56,088 bases of DNA, taken from NCBI GenBank assembly GCA_002633005.1, contig NMRA01000550.1, forward strand, positions 1 to 56,088, read 5' to 3'. A program made the position numbers and the translations under genes. The DNA is from Phoronis australis. Lineage: Eukaryota; Phoronida; Phoronidae. This document shows, in pieces, positions 1 to 11,531 of this stretch. Below the pieces are notes generated by a model. The model had not been told where the DNA came from, searched no databases, and saw nothing but the letters and a program-made list of their open reading frames with translations. Within the stretch, counting starts at the first letter, position 1. Each line of letters begins with the position of its first letter.

Positions 1-660
1 CAAGACTGCAATGCCTCCACAATTACTTGGCTTAACCTTTACTCAGCAATTGTGAAACGGGAGCGTCAGGCCAAATTTCAGTCTTAAGTCATGTTCATGA
101 AAAAGACCCCTGGCGCCACCTAAGAGTAACATTAGCATCCAGTGTTGGGATTATTTCAGACAATTTTAAAATGAGAAAGAACAGCTATGTCTCTACAGGT
201 CATCAGAGAGGGAGTTGACATCAGTGGAGTTGTCCACTGACACAAAGCACTGCACTGTGAACTTTTCCACACAGACAGACTGTTTATAAACAAAAGCACC
301 CACACAGTTTGCGAGATGTCAATCTTAAGCAATAGATGTCAGGGCTGTTTGCAGTGGATAACCACAGAGCACTAAGTCACAAATAGAAAGAACTAAGGCG
401 TGGTGCTTTTGTCAGATAAGAAGCAAGGTAGATCTTTGTCCAACTGACGTGTATGTCAGGGCTGGATCGTCGATTCCATTCATCCAAGAAAACTATTAAG
501 AAAACTCACAATTCCATTTCACAAACCAAGATTTCTTGGTGCAAGTACCTTGCGAGGTGCCTCACCTTACATAATGCATTTCTTGGTGCAAGTACCTTGC
601 GAGGTGATGTAGGGACATATGGGGAGGTGGCACTGTATCGAGTTTTCTGGTATGTTTCAG
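1..660 (+). other. DNAJC2 intron sequence upstream of the first visible exon
   Basis: No coding exon is visible. The acceptor before the first exon is TTTCAG at 655-660. The only structure seen is a 29-bp direct repeat (531-559 and 578-606) containing TGCAAGTACCTTGCGAGGTG, separated by 18 bases and ending 55 bases before the exon. Confidence 0.6.
531..606. repeat. 29-bp direct repeat, two copies
   Basis: Copies at 531-559 and 578-606 are identical (start ATTTCTTGGTGC, end TTGCGAGGTG), with an 18-base spacer. The repeat includes an imperfect palindrome, GCAAGTACCTTGC. It lies just upstream of a DNAJC2 splice acceptor. Confidence 0.85.
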
Positions 661-3600
661 CTACGAAAGGAAGCAGAAGAGGCTGAAAGAAAGCAGAAAA
701 TGGAAGAAGAAGAAAAAGCAAAACAAGAGGTGAAACTTGGGTCATCACTCACAAACTTGTTAAAGTTGTTTTTTCTGGTTAACATTCAGAACGTAGCTTG
801 TGTGTCGTGATGTATTTTGGTACGTTTTCTTTTATTCTACAGGACTTAAATGTTTTTTGCAGTAAGAGCATCCTCATTACACAGAAGTGGCATTCACCGA
901 GTAACCGACGTCACTGACACTAGATGTCACTCACGTGTTAGTGATTGTCTCATTGGTGTAATTTTAAGTGAAAGAGTGAATTGTTAGTGTCTTCCATATC
1001 TCCTGTAACAAAGTTCACTAAATGTGAAAGTAGGTAAAGGGCTGTTAGTAGCAGTGTGTTGAGAAATGGAACTAAAGTTTTATGCCTGCAGAGAACATGC
1101 AATTCAACTGAACCATTTGGTCATGTTTATCTCAGCGTTATAGTGTGACGTTTATCTCTGAAAACTTTTACAGGCCGCTGTCGCTAAGAAAGAGAAAGAG
1201 GCCCAGAAAAAGATGTTGAAAAAGGAGCGTAAAGCTTTAAGGACGATAATGAAGGTTTGGAAAAGTTTAATAAAAGTTGTAGCATCTATCTTATATACAA
1301 TCTAACATCTGTGATTCTTAACCCTTATCCTGCGCTAGGCGAGGTCAGCCGACCTGCCAATTATCCTATTAAAATGCGTTGGGTGTACTCAATCGACTAT
1401 AATAAGTTACAGCTGGGCTGCGCTAGGAGAGTGCACTCACCCCAGGACACTTGTGATTTTCATTCAGAAATTGTAAGAGCCCTGGAATGTTGTTTTGATA
1501 TGTGACCATGAGCATTCCATACTTCACAACTTCCTCTACTGTTCTCCAATTTAAACCATATGGCTGTGATTACTAGTTTGGGAGATATTGGCAGGTTTAT
1601 GTAAGTGTAGACATATAGTTTCATTATATGGCTTGAGCCATACAGGAGAGGATGACAGTGGATCAGTTTACTTTCACCAAGGCTATGATAAAGACTTATA
1701 TATGGTGAAATTCTCCATTAAATTCTGCACAGGTTTTGTATTGACTTCTTTTCTGTTAATTTAATATTTCCCCTTCAAATTTCCAATTTAAAATTGTTAG
1801 GTCATTTGTCTAGGTGACCTCTACAACAGCTTAGTGTAAAGCAGTAGTGGTGACCTACTTAGCTCAGCACACAGGGAAAGTAGTCTGAATAGAGGCTCAG
1901 CAGGATAAGGGTTAATAAACATTCAAGTGTTCCTTTCTAATTATTGTTTGCCTAAACACATGTGGAGAACTTATCATCTTGTGATATCCATATCTGTTTG
2001 TTGCAGCTTGGTAGTCTTCTAGGTGTCTTCGAAAACAATCTAAAAACGTGATTGTCACTATGTCTCATTAATTCATTGAATTGTATGAATTATGTAAACA
2101 AGGTTTAGAAACATGGAATAAAAAAATTCCAGTCTCAGTTTAGCTAGCAAGGTCTTTAGTCAAATTTTACTAATGATATGCCCAGTATTTACTGTGTTCA
2201 CATGGAGTGGATGCTGGTTGTTAATCAACGTTTTTCCGTGTAAGTATTTTGAAACGTGTAGGGTAGTCAATGGGTTTGTCTTAACATGACTTCACATATT
2301 ATTCAGTTAACCAATGGCCTTGTCAGTTTTTGTTAATCTCTTGTACATTTCTTGTTTAGGACTTAGATTACTTTGCTTCTGATGAAACAGAAAGAATAAA
2401 GTGTATGCAAGAGGTAGACAGACTGGCTGAACTGTTGACTGTTACCAGGTAAGATGAACCTTTACGACTAATAAACTCTTAAATTGCTCATCAACCGTTT
2501 AAGTTGTTGTAAAGTCATCAACTTCAAAACCTTGTTTCTCCTCGGTTGGAAATGTGTCTGTGTGTCTGCAAATGTGTCTGCAACTCCAGTGCTTTTGTTC
2601 GTCAAATTTTTCTTCCCCCCTGTGCTGCAGTATTTACCCACGATACCGTCAGGCACATTTACTGCCTCGTTTTTTGCCACTAGGGTTTCATACGTCATTT
2701 GTTGTTCAATTTGTTAAAAAAATTTTTTTCGGTTGCATTACTCTGTTCGTCCTTCCAATGCCAACAGGTATTACTGCTGTGCTGTGGGCTCCAACTCCGA
2801 CGTGAAAAGGTTTGATAAATGGGGGAAGCGTGATCTGAAATTTTTCGCCTTCATGACATCAATGAGAGACACGAAAATGTGCCCGATTTCCAAAACGAGG
2901 TCACACGCTCTCTTATCTCCATGACAAAGGAGAGCTCTGTCGCCGTGTATTTCAGGACAGCCCTGTTCATGAGACATTTTCCTGAATGATCACAACAGGT
3001 TGTTTTTTATGTCCATGGGAGACAACTCTGATTGTTCTTAATGTAGGTTGCCTTTGTCTTCTCTTTCAGCTTACAATCTCTCAATGAACGCTTGAAAGGT
3101 GATGACAAGTGTGCAGCACAAACAGCATTTACAGAGGAGGTAGGCAGTGTGGACATTAACCAATCACACTTCAGAAAGTGTTATGACATGGACATTGTCC
3201 AATCATATTTCAGGAACTGTTATGATGTGTGCACATTGTCCAATCACACTTCAGAAACTGTGGTGATATGTGCACATTGTCCAATCACACTTCAGAAACT
3301 ATAATGTGAGGACATTGTCCAGTCAAAGCTCAGTGTCCATGACAATGTGTAATTTGAATGTTAGGCTTTGGAATGACTCACGGTTTACAGTCTGTTGCTG
3401 CAAATTTATCAATTGCTGAAAAACAGAGTGCATTTTGTTGCTAAATGTATGATATGAGCCGTAAAAAATTTTGAACAATGGAATTTCGTGTATATATGTT
3501 TTCCAACTGACCATAATTTCGTTGAGTAACTAATTACGAATAGAGGTTACGAATACGAATAAATGAAACAATGAAAAGAGCGTTCAATTGTCAAAGTGTG

Positions 3601-6600
3601 ACCAATACACTTTATCAATAATAAAATGAATATCAACGGTCAGACTAGTTTCCAAACTGGAACGACTAAATCTGTAGGACAATAAAATCTATCCTTTGAA
3701 TGCGCTACCAGACCATCAAACTCCATGGTACTTTATTTGGAAAGTTGGAGTTATTCTTCTACCCTTATGACAAGGGGTTCAGAAGGTCAGGAGTCTGTTT
3801 AAGAGGCTAGAAGTATGATCCCCGCACATACGTGTGCTAAAACACTTTACTTGTCACTATCGACAAGTGTAATAGAGACTCGTTGTTTATTGCCATCTCT
3901 CATTGGCAACTTTTCCTCATGAGTATCCAATGTAAAGTTACAAAATGATGAACCCAATAATACTTTCCACCAGGTCAGACTGATGAATGAGAGACTGGAG
4001 GAAGAGAAGCGGCAACAGATGGAGGCTTTACAGCGACAGTCAGCAGAAGCAGAGGGCGCTAGTAGTAAGGGGGGCAAGCAGTGGTCACAAGACGAAGTAC
4101 AGCTGCTAATAAAAGCTGTCAACTTGTTCCCAGCGGGCACCAATAACAGGTAATAAACCAGCAACTTCTGGCTGTCCACTGTTTAATTATTCTATCACAA
4201 CTTACTAGTATTTAATTAAAAGCGCGTTTTCTTGCATTGTTGTATGGATTTGCTTAAATACCACTAGAATTCCCAAAAGTGCATTGTGGGCAGTGAAGGC
4301 CTTGTAAGCATTCTTGCCACAGGACCATGCTGCTGTGACCTTGAGTTTTGTCTTCTGCTCTTTACTTTGTTGAAACTGACTATAATACATTCTCCCACGT
4401 GATGAAGATGGGAGATGTGCCAGTGTAATACAGAGACTACCTGTCAATCTAGGTGGGAAACTATTGCCAGTTTCATAACGCAGCATCTGCCGGAGAGTTC
4501 TAGGTCAGCGAAGGAGGTGTTGAACAAAGCCAAGACTTTACAGAAGATGGACCCACGAAAGGCGGCCAATGAGCAAGTGTCGACTGAGCAACTGCTGCAG
4601 ACAAAAGCCAATCCGAAAAAGGGGCACATTGATGCTTCTGATATCAGTGCACGATATATGAGTAAGTGCTTGACCAACCTTTATTTATTATTGTAATATT
4701 TACAACAAGGGTAGCCCCATCAGCTCTCACTGCTTTCCATGGGGGCCCTCAGAAACTGTTTAGGTGTTCTGTCTTTCTGTAGTCTTCTTGGCATTTCCAG
4801 TCATTCTTATCTTGACCAAAAAATTGGCAAAAGTTTCCAGCTGCTATGAATTGGTCTTGACTGTCAAAAAGCTAACTTTTGATTTAGCCCACTTACCATC
4901 ATGAAATTGACCTTAATTTGACCTTCAATTCTTGCTTACTCAGATTAGAAGTGATTCGTGAGATTGGGAAAACAGATTTTTTTTTCATTTTTTCTTTCAG
5001 TTCTTTCTTTTTTCTAGTTTATTATGTTGAACAATACACTTATAACAATTCATATGCAGAAGACAACATTTAAAGGGCGAACAAGGAAAAAGGGGGCAGG
5101 GCTTTCACTCACCCCCCCCCCCCACCCCCCACAAACACTCATTCAAATACTTCGTGGGAGCTTGTTATTGCTTGAAAGTGGGCTCAATGAGTTTGTCTGA
5201 CGTGGCAGTTTTATTGTGTCAAGTATGGCCTTAAGCTAATAGAGAACTGTCAATTTTTTCTGACCACAGAAATCTTGAAAATATTTAGTGCAGATCTGGG
5301 AAAACCATACCTTGATGTAGTAAGTGTATAGCTATTTCGTACATATTTCACGGTTCACCACTGGATGTGCCCTCTGTTGTTGTAGAATAAAATACTAAAA
5401 ACAATAACGGAGATTCCCTAATGTCGGGGGGGGGGGATCTCGTAACAGGTCTGAATACTCCGCAGAGAGATCAAGTCCAGGGTCTCTGTTCGGGCTTGGT
5501 CCGTATAATATGGACAAAATGGCTGTACATTTACTACATCAAGGTTTGTTTTTCCAGTACCAAAAGGGATCTTCATCATTTAAATGAAACCCAGTAATTA
5601 GTCACTTCTAATCTTGAGTAGGGAAGGAGTTGAGATTAGCTTTACAATGGAAAGTAGTCTAGATGAAAATTTAACATTTTTCACAAAAGGAGCGTTCACT
5701 AACTTGTTCTTTGATGTAACATATTTCTACAATCTCATGGCGTTATTGAGGTCAGCCTTGTGTTGGTCATGGAATGTAAACTTAAGCATGCTTTATAAGA
5801 AAATTGCTCACTGAAGACATGCTACATATACATGTCTTACTTACAGCGACATTTTATGCTGTTCTTCCAAAATATGACTTTTTGTAATTAAATTGCTGTT
5901 TTATAAAAAATTGTCTCGTCCACGCCAGGTGCTGCAGAAGCCCAACTGGCCGAGACGGGTACTAATCCCGCACCCTGGAGTGCGGAGGAACAGAAACTGC
6001 TGGAGCAGGCTTTGAAGACGTATCCAGCAAGCACAGAACAGAGGTGGGAGAAGATAGCCGAGTGTATCCCCTGTAGGAGTAAGAAGGACTGCATGTTGAG
6101 GTATAAGGTAAGTATATAGCGGAGAAGGTAATAGAGTGCAGCCCCTGTAGGGGCAAGGAGTGCATGTTGGGGTCTAGGGTAAGTAGAGAGGGGAGACTGT
6201 GGTCCTTTCGATCCTATGTAAGAGTGGGAGGGGTGTTCAGGTGTGAAGTGGGTGAAAAGTTCAGTTGATGGGGATGAGCTTTGAGGCCTGAACTTGTGTG
6301 GAGGATTGGGACCCAAGTGGAAATTATTTTGATGAACTGAAACGATTGTTTTGCTCGTCAGTAAGATGGTTAATTTGTTTCTTTTATTTCTGAAAGGGGT
6401 TTTCTGTTATTTAGGCAATAATTACTGCAGTAAGCAGTACTTGTAGAGCTTTAGGACGGTTTCAGCCAACTTCATACAAGTTATTTCTTTAAGACGAAGT
6501 AAAAATTACAGATCCTGTTATAGGATTCTCAGGTTCAAGCCTCATAAGAGTAGTAACCATCCATTGAACACTTTAGTGGCGTGAGAGTTGCATCGATCTG

Positions 6601-6996
6601 AAATAAGCGTTTCTGGCATTTTCCTTGTTCGAAATTTGCGGGACAGAAATCCGAGGTTTATTGTCCAACCATTAAAAAACAGTTTTTGGACCTTGTACGA
6701 ATTTCGTGGACTATGAAAAACTAATTTTGGAAATATTTATTCTTGTCCCAAAATAACGGGCCGTCCGAAAACCACAAGAACTCGTTTTCCAAGTGCCCAG
6801 GTCAGGGTGGTTATTGGAAAGAACATGATGGTAAGTTTCAATAAGCATGCACTTTGATAGTTGCATGGTATACTGGTTTATTATTTTTTTCTGTTTAAAT
6901 TAACATAAATTAATTGTTGTTGCTTAGGAACTGGTGGAGTTGATACGAGCGAAGAAAGCTGCTCAGGCTGCCGCTGCAAGTAAAGCCAAGAAGTGA
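661..6996 (+). CDS. DNAJC2: DnaJ homolog subfamily C member 2 (zuotin/MPP11), C-terminal half, 8 exons
   Basis: DNAJC2 is a J-domain co-chaperone of the ribosome-associated complex and also acts on chromatin through its SANT domains. Exons read from splice sites: 661-729, 1174-1254, 2360-2448, 3070-3139, 3974-4149, 4453-4661, 5929-6107, 6928-6996 (TGA at 6994). All have AG/GT borders and the frame is continuous, giving 313 residues. Residues 1-50 are a charged helix ([20 protein letters not shown]) like the ribosome-binding segment. SANT1 is about residues 140-192 ([19 protein letters not shown], then RWETIASF). SANT2 is about 248-291 ([18 protein letters not shown], then RWEKIAE and KKDCMLRYK). 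The end [13 protein letters not shown] matches the animal family. Vertebrate proteins are about 620 residues, so the J domain and zuotin core lie upstream of the window. The first exon given here is internal, because no coding exon is visible in 1-660. Confidence 0.93.
1322..1911. mobile_element. piggyBac-type non-autonomous element in a DNAJC2 intron
   Basis: A 590-bp element bounded by perfect 12-bp terminal inverted repeats, CCCTTATCCTGC at the left and GCAGGATAAGGG at the right. Both ends are flanked by TTAA (1318-1321 and 1912-1915). TTAA duplication with CCC...GGG termini is the signature of the piggyBac superfamily. No transposase ORF is present, so it must have been mobilised in trans. 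It sits inside intron 1255-2359, between exons encoding the charged helix, and the exon phases are undisturbed. Confidence 0.75.
3151..3340. repeat. 38-41 bp minisatellite, about five units, in a DNAJC2 intron
   Basis: Diverged tandem units begin near 3152, 3191, 3232, 3273 and 3311. Each contains ACATTGTCCAATCACACTTC or a variant. The array begins about 12 bases after the exon donor at 3140. Units in the middle are most alike, as in typical arrays. Confidence 0.85.
4662..5928 (+). other. DNAJC2 intron 6: homopolymers, no exon seen
   Basis: Besides the dispersed repeat at its start it carries a poly-C tract (about 5111-5122) and a poly-G tract (about 5426-5436). No gene is seen on either strand. 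Confidence 0.6.
4683..4752. repeat. Dispersed repeat, copy 1 (with 51683-51752)
   Basis: About 65-70 bases starting TATTGTAATATTTACAAC and ending near CCATGGGGGCCCTCA recur in the same orientation about 47 kb away inside RETSAT intron 1. The middle shares GGGTAGCCCCATCA and CTCACTGCTTTCCATGGG. It is probably a fragment of a SINE or MITE. No tRNA-like promoter is seen in the shared part. Confidence 0.75.
6120..6187 (+). pseudogene. Decayed tandem copy of the 3' end of DNAJC2 exon 7
   Basis: This stretch repeats the last about 65 bases of exon 7 plus its donor. GGAGAAG, GAGTG, CCCCTGTAGG, TGCATGTTG and GGTAAGTA appear in the same order as in 6046-6114. It has lost the reading frame. If its GTAAGT donor (6179) were used in place of the one at 6108, translation would meet TAG within four codons of the normal junction. 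Confidence 0.7.
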
Positions 6997-7565
6997 CGGA
7001 CGTTCAAGATCACAAACATACTGAAGTGCCCTCTGCCTGTGGCTCTCACAGCTTGTGTCCAGAGTCTAACGATGAGACTTCCCGAATCGACCACTTGTTT
7101 GGTGCATCGCTACTGTGTCGAGGTGTCGCTCAAGGTTTCTTATATAAAACGGATCTCATTTCACGAGCTCTTTTTAATACCTTGATTGTGGTCTTAAGTC
7201 TTAAGTTGCATGAAAAATGTCCATGTTTATCAAGACTCTGCTATCAAATTAAATTTTATAAATTCAATCGGTCCATATGTAGTATATTCAAGGTAAGGGC
7301 ACACCAAATACTCACCAAGAATTACAGCAGTGCAAATAGTCGACTTGTCAGTCTGAATACCACCAAGTTAAGCAAGCAGACGCTCTATTACGGACACCGA
7401 GTCGTGTGTAAGTTTCCCATTGGCTGCCGCCACCAGCCTTTGAGGGAGACAACTCCACAGCTTCACAACACATCGTTTTGTTATTAGCATTATGTGCATT
7501 CACCTACTAGTTTTCATTTGTCAAATCTTTCAATCTTCGTTAATAAATATCATTCAGTTAGCTCT
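6997..7565 (+). other. DNAJC2: DNAJC2 3' UTR (approximate)
   Basis: Sequence from the TGA of the last DNAJC2 exon to just past the first canonical poly(A) signal. It contains an open frame of about 164 codons (from 6993) that overlaps the stop codon, has no recognisable domain and is probably chance. Confidence 0.6.
7542..7547 (+). terminator. Poly(A) signal AATAAA for DNAJC2
   Basis: AATAAA about 550 bases after the DNAJC2 stop codon, followed by a T/G-containing stretch. It is the first canonical hexamer downstream. The cleavage site itself is inferred. Confidence 0.6.
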
Positions 7566-9855
7566 CACTTCCAAGCACCATGCAGCCATAAGGTGTTGTG
7601 AACCTACCCTGTTACAAAAATAACCGTAATTGGAGTTATACCAGACCATGCTCTGCAGGTAAAGTGACTCATCAGGGCGGGCCAACTTGTGAAGCCCAGT
7701 CTTGAGCATTAACAAATTTATTATGTTAACTCAGTTTTTGTCAAGTTTGGAAATTACGTCAAATTTGAGTGAATAATTAAGAGACCAGCGCTAAAAGGTT
7801 CAGTTATAAAATCTAATGTAAAGCCTTTGACAGAATGTCAGTTCACAGCTGACTTACGTATTAAATATAAATTGACAATTATACAGGGTTTTTTGATGTT
7901 CATTTTTCCTGGGAATGATTGGTTGATATTTCTGAAAGAGTGGATCAACTTTGAAATTATGTTATTAGATAAAGAAAACAATTATTGAGGAAATGACCCA
8001 TGACAATGACCACTCGTAAAGTATCCCTCCACAGGACAGTTTCTCATAACATGAAAATAGTTCACTAACACCAATCGTGTCATAAAGTTTTGTTTATTGG
8101 TTCATAAACTTTGAAGACAGTTAACTAAATAATAAATAATTAAATAAACACAGTAAACATAAAGAAATGTGCATATCCAGTCAGTAACATTAAGGAGTGT
8201 ACTACTACACTCCTTGGTAACATTACAGATGAAACTGACTGACTACAGATTAGGCTAAAAAAGCATAGCTGGTCCTGATCTTTGTTTTTTGGAAAATCAA
8301 GTCAGTTGCTTTGTGTTTTGTACTGCTCACTTTTTCAAAAAAGAAAATCACCCGATACGAGCAAAATGCTGCAGGACTTTTCACGCAGTGGTTAGCAAAT
8401 GGCGTTTCAAACCTTGTTTACTGTGGTTACCTGACTTTGTACAGCTTTTCTAGAAAAAAACAAGACTGTGCCTGAAATTGAAGTGTACGGGCATTTTTAG
8501 TCGGCGAGCGCAAATATCGAAATGAGCTGGGGTACAGATCAGAACCAACTTTGCTTTTTGACTTTGGCGAACATTCGCATTCTTGCTACCACCTGCACAA
8601 ACAAATAAATAATGCAATAACTAAACTTTCCCTATTAATAAAAGGATACTAAACCCCGTTTTGGTAATTTCAACCAATCCTTGTTCTGTCACATGCTAAT
8701 GCATCACTGGCAAGCATTAAATATAGAATTCCAAGTACAAATTCAAACTCTCTTAATCACAAATTGGATATTAAGGTTCTTAAAAAAGAGTTGGTGGCCT
8801 TTTGCGGTACATCAGACGTGTTTAGGCTGCAAGGCTGGGCCAATTACACTAATCACCTGATTATGACTCATGGGGAGATGACATCATTGGATTCCTCATG
8901 GAAGGTTCTTGGTAGGTCTCTCCTTACATTTATTGTGTATTAAACTCGTTTCACAGACAGAAATGGATGGGAAAATCATTTTCAATATCTGTTGATAGGT
9001 CGAACCCGGGTTTGGTATCCTTTTACATATTCCTGATTCCTTTAACAGACCTGAATACTGCATGCACATAGCAGCCAAAAGAAAGTGTATAAGGTATTCT
9101 GTTTAGTAATATCCAAAATTTCATCATTCGGCGTACTCGCAGTACTTCTGTTTATCCTCGAAGTCCTTCAATCGACATTCACAAAGTAATCCTCAACATA
9201 TGGTAAAACATCTTTAATTAAGAACACGTGACATAAAAATGACACGTTTTGTCCAATTTCTCAACAATTATTGGAAGAAAACTTCAGTTTTAGCCCCTTT
9301 CGTTTACAGCTGCCACTTAAGATGCTATGAAATTGGTAAAAATATGAGTATTTTAACAGAGCTTTCCAATTTTGAAAAAAAAGGAATTGGCTTTTAAATT
9401 TATCATTACCATTAGAAGAAACTTAACCACTGACTGGAGCAATAGCTGAAGGCGAGAAAGACCAGTACAATGAGACAGTCATCAAATAACACCAAACTAA
9501 TTGTCGTAATGATGGGCTGAAGATTGACATCCAATTTCGATGTATATTATAAACAAAATTCAAAATAATTGGTTAACATTATCATCACAGTAAAAAAGCA
9601 AAGTCTATGTGTAGAAGATACTGAGCAGCCCAGCACAGTGGTGATATGCACCCACAGTATGGAGTGCAAATGGCAACCATATAAAAAGTGATCCTTTATC
9701 AAATACTTCCATGTTCCAATCAAAACCTACGTCAGTTGTGTTCTCGTAATTAGGAACACATAAGTCAAACTTTCACAAAGATACATCGAAGAACTTCATA
9801 CTTCTTGCAAAAAATCGACTATGTGCTCTGTCCACTAATTTAAATATGCGAGTGA
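7566..9855. other. Intergenic region downstream of DNAJC2
   Basis: AT-rich, with no ORF or exon I can support on either strand. It contains the 24-base perfect hairpin at 8192-8215 and otherwise no clear repeat. Confidence 0.55.
8192..8215. repeat. Perfect 10-bp inverted repeat with 4-base loop
   Basis: AAGGAGTGTA, loop CTAC, TACACTCCTT. It is enclosed by imperfect direct repeats AGTAACATTA and GGTAACATTA, so it may be a small insertion. No function can be assigned. Confidence 0.7.
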
Positions 9856-9857
9856 GT

Positions 9858-10010
9858 AATGTTAAGTTACCTTTCGGAGTCATGAGGTATATATAGAGAC
9901 CACTACCTTTCGGTCTCATTTCGAGATCCTCAACGGGTGAAATGGCGGGTAATTTGGTGCCTCGCCCGTGTCTGCTACACCATCGTTGTTCTGTGTCATA
10001 TTATGTATAT
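9858..10010 (-). mobile_element. Penelope-like terminal repeat, solo copy
   Basis: On the minus strand this copy reads through conserved blocks shared with 10863-11010 and with the inverted copy at 11430-11531: GAGACCGAAAGGTAGTGGTCTC-like sequence, then CATGACTCCGAAAGGTAAC. The conceptual reading ends with MRPKGSGL and MTPKGNLT-like stretches. It lies about 850 bases from the other copies. Assignment to Penelope-like elements rests on the neighbouring copy. Confidence 0.5.
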
Positions 10011-10862
10011 CTTGTACATATGGGCCAATGGTCTTTGAGGTCCAGAATAACTTTCATGTCATCACAGTATTCAATGAGCACCTATTTGATGTTCACAACA
10101 TGATTGTTACAGAGTAACATGGCAAGAGTTTGGAATGTTGAGTCTTGGTGGAAATAGTGAGCATAGTCCCTCATGGACTAACACAGGCACCATGACACGA
10201 CCAGCGATGCTCCTTGAAAGCTGCTCCCTTAAAATTAGCATTATTCATCAAATAACACCCATTATTGTGCCGGAAATTCACTTGAAAATAACTATGATGA
10301 TGCAATAATACATTCAAATAAAGAATATCTAACATGTACATCACAGCTTATTTACTCCCTTAACCACACAAAGATTACACGATTGTTTAGTGTAAAGTTC
10401 AACAAAAATTGAGTCCTAAAAAGACAACATAAAATCTGGCTACACTCTGAGGTATTCATTACACCTTGTCACTGTCACTGTTAAATAATGCGGCACTCGC
10501 TCCTGAAAAATGAAATGACATAAATTACTAACTAACGACTTTTAACAATGGCAATCTTTCCAAATACATTTGTGATTTTAAGGATTTTGAGATACATGAT
10601 GAAAGCAAAAACTGACCATGTACCATTAACTAGAGAGAGCAAAGTTCAGTTTTAGTATGCCCTAATGGAAAGACTGCTCAAAATTTGACAGTTTGTTACA
10701 AACTCGCAACATCACAATAAAAAGTTAGCTGATAACTTAATACACAATACAACCATTCACTTTGATTTCCTATAATTATTTTCAACTGCTGTGCAAAAAT
10801 CACTTATAACAAACTTCATTATTTCCATTAATCTTCTAAATGTATCATTATAGCATACAAAT

Positions 10863-11531
10863 AATGTAAGGTTACCTTTCGGAGTCATGAAGTTTACATA
10901 GAGACCACTAGCTTTCGGTCTCATCATGAAACCTTCATTGAGTGGGATGGTGGTTATCTGGGGCCTCACCTGTGTCTGTTACATCATTGTCATGTGTCAT
11001 GCAATGTGGTCTCTGTCCGATCGTCGAGAATAAGTTCTGGTAGAGTGGCGGAAAGATCGTAGCCAGAGTTTCTACTAAGTGATAAGGCGTGCCAGCAGAT
11101 TTCCACTGCTTCACTTATCTTTCACACCAATACTTGTTCTCTCTCACCAAGATGGTAGCATTGTCCGACAAGATGTGTGATGTTTGAAAACAGTGTTCAC
11201 TAATCCCTGACCCAGGGTCAGTAAATGTACGCAAGTGTTCCTTAATCACTAATCCCTGACCCAGAGTCAGTAAATGTACTCAGGTGTTCCTTAATCACTA
11301 ATCCCTGACCCAGAGTCAGTAAATGTACTCAGGTGTTCCTTAGTCCTAGTGTTGAGGCTCCTAGCAGTCTCAGCCACTTAACTTATTTCCCACGGTCAGG
11401 CAGAGGTCACATCGCGTATGACAATGATGACGTAACAGACATGGGAAAGGCCCCAGTTACCCGCCATTCCACCCGACGAAGGTCTCAAGACAAGACTATA
11501 AACTTCATGATTCTGAAAGGTAACCTTACAT
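10863..11531 (-). mobile_element. Penelope-like retroelement remnant with inverted terminal repeats
   Basis: The left end (AATGTAAGGTTACCTTTC) and right end (GAAAGGTAACCTTACATT) are inverted copies. On the minus strand, 11195 down to 10990 gives a broken reading like the C-terminal end of Penelope-like GIY-YIG endonucleases: EHCFQTSHILSDNATIL, then VRENKYW, then YQNLFSTIGQRPH, then HDNDVTDTGEAP. It contains stops and is not intact. The inverted right part (11350-11531, plus strand) repeats the tail as YDNDDVTDMGKAP. Penelope elements often carry inverted or tandem terminal repeats. No reverse transcriptase domain remains. The family call is from remembered motifs; an alternative is another endonuclease-bearing retroelement. 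Confidence 0.55.
11198..11345. repeat. 49-bp tandem repeat, three units, inside the Penelope-like remnant
   Basis: Units begin at 11198, 11247 and 11296 (CACTAATCCCTGACCCAG...). The first unit has a perfect 15-base palindrome CTGACCCAGGGTCAG; the others have one change. The unit length is not a multiple of three, so the duplication broke the reading frame of the endonuclease remnant. Confidence 0.9.

Noticed and set aside
5888-6316. 142-codon minus-strand ORF over DNAJC2 exon 7
   Set aside because: It is the antisense shadow of a well-supported exon and its partial duplicate.
6993-7487. 164-codon ORF after the DNAJC2 stop
   Set aside because: Overlaps the stop codon in another frame and lies in the 3' UTR; no domain or splice structure supports it.
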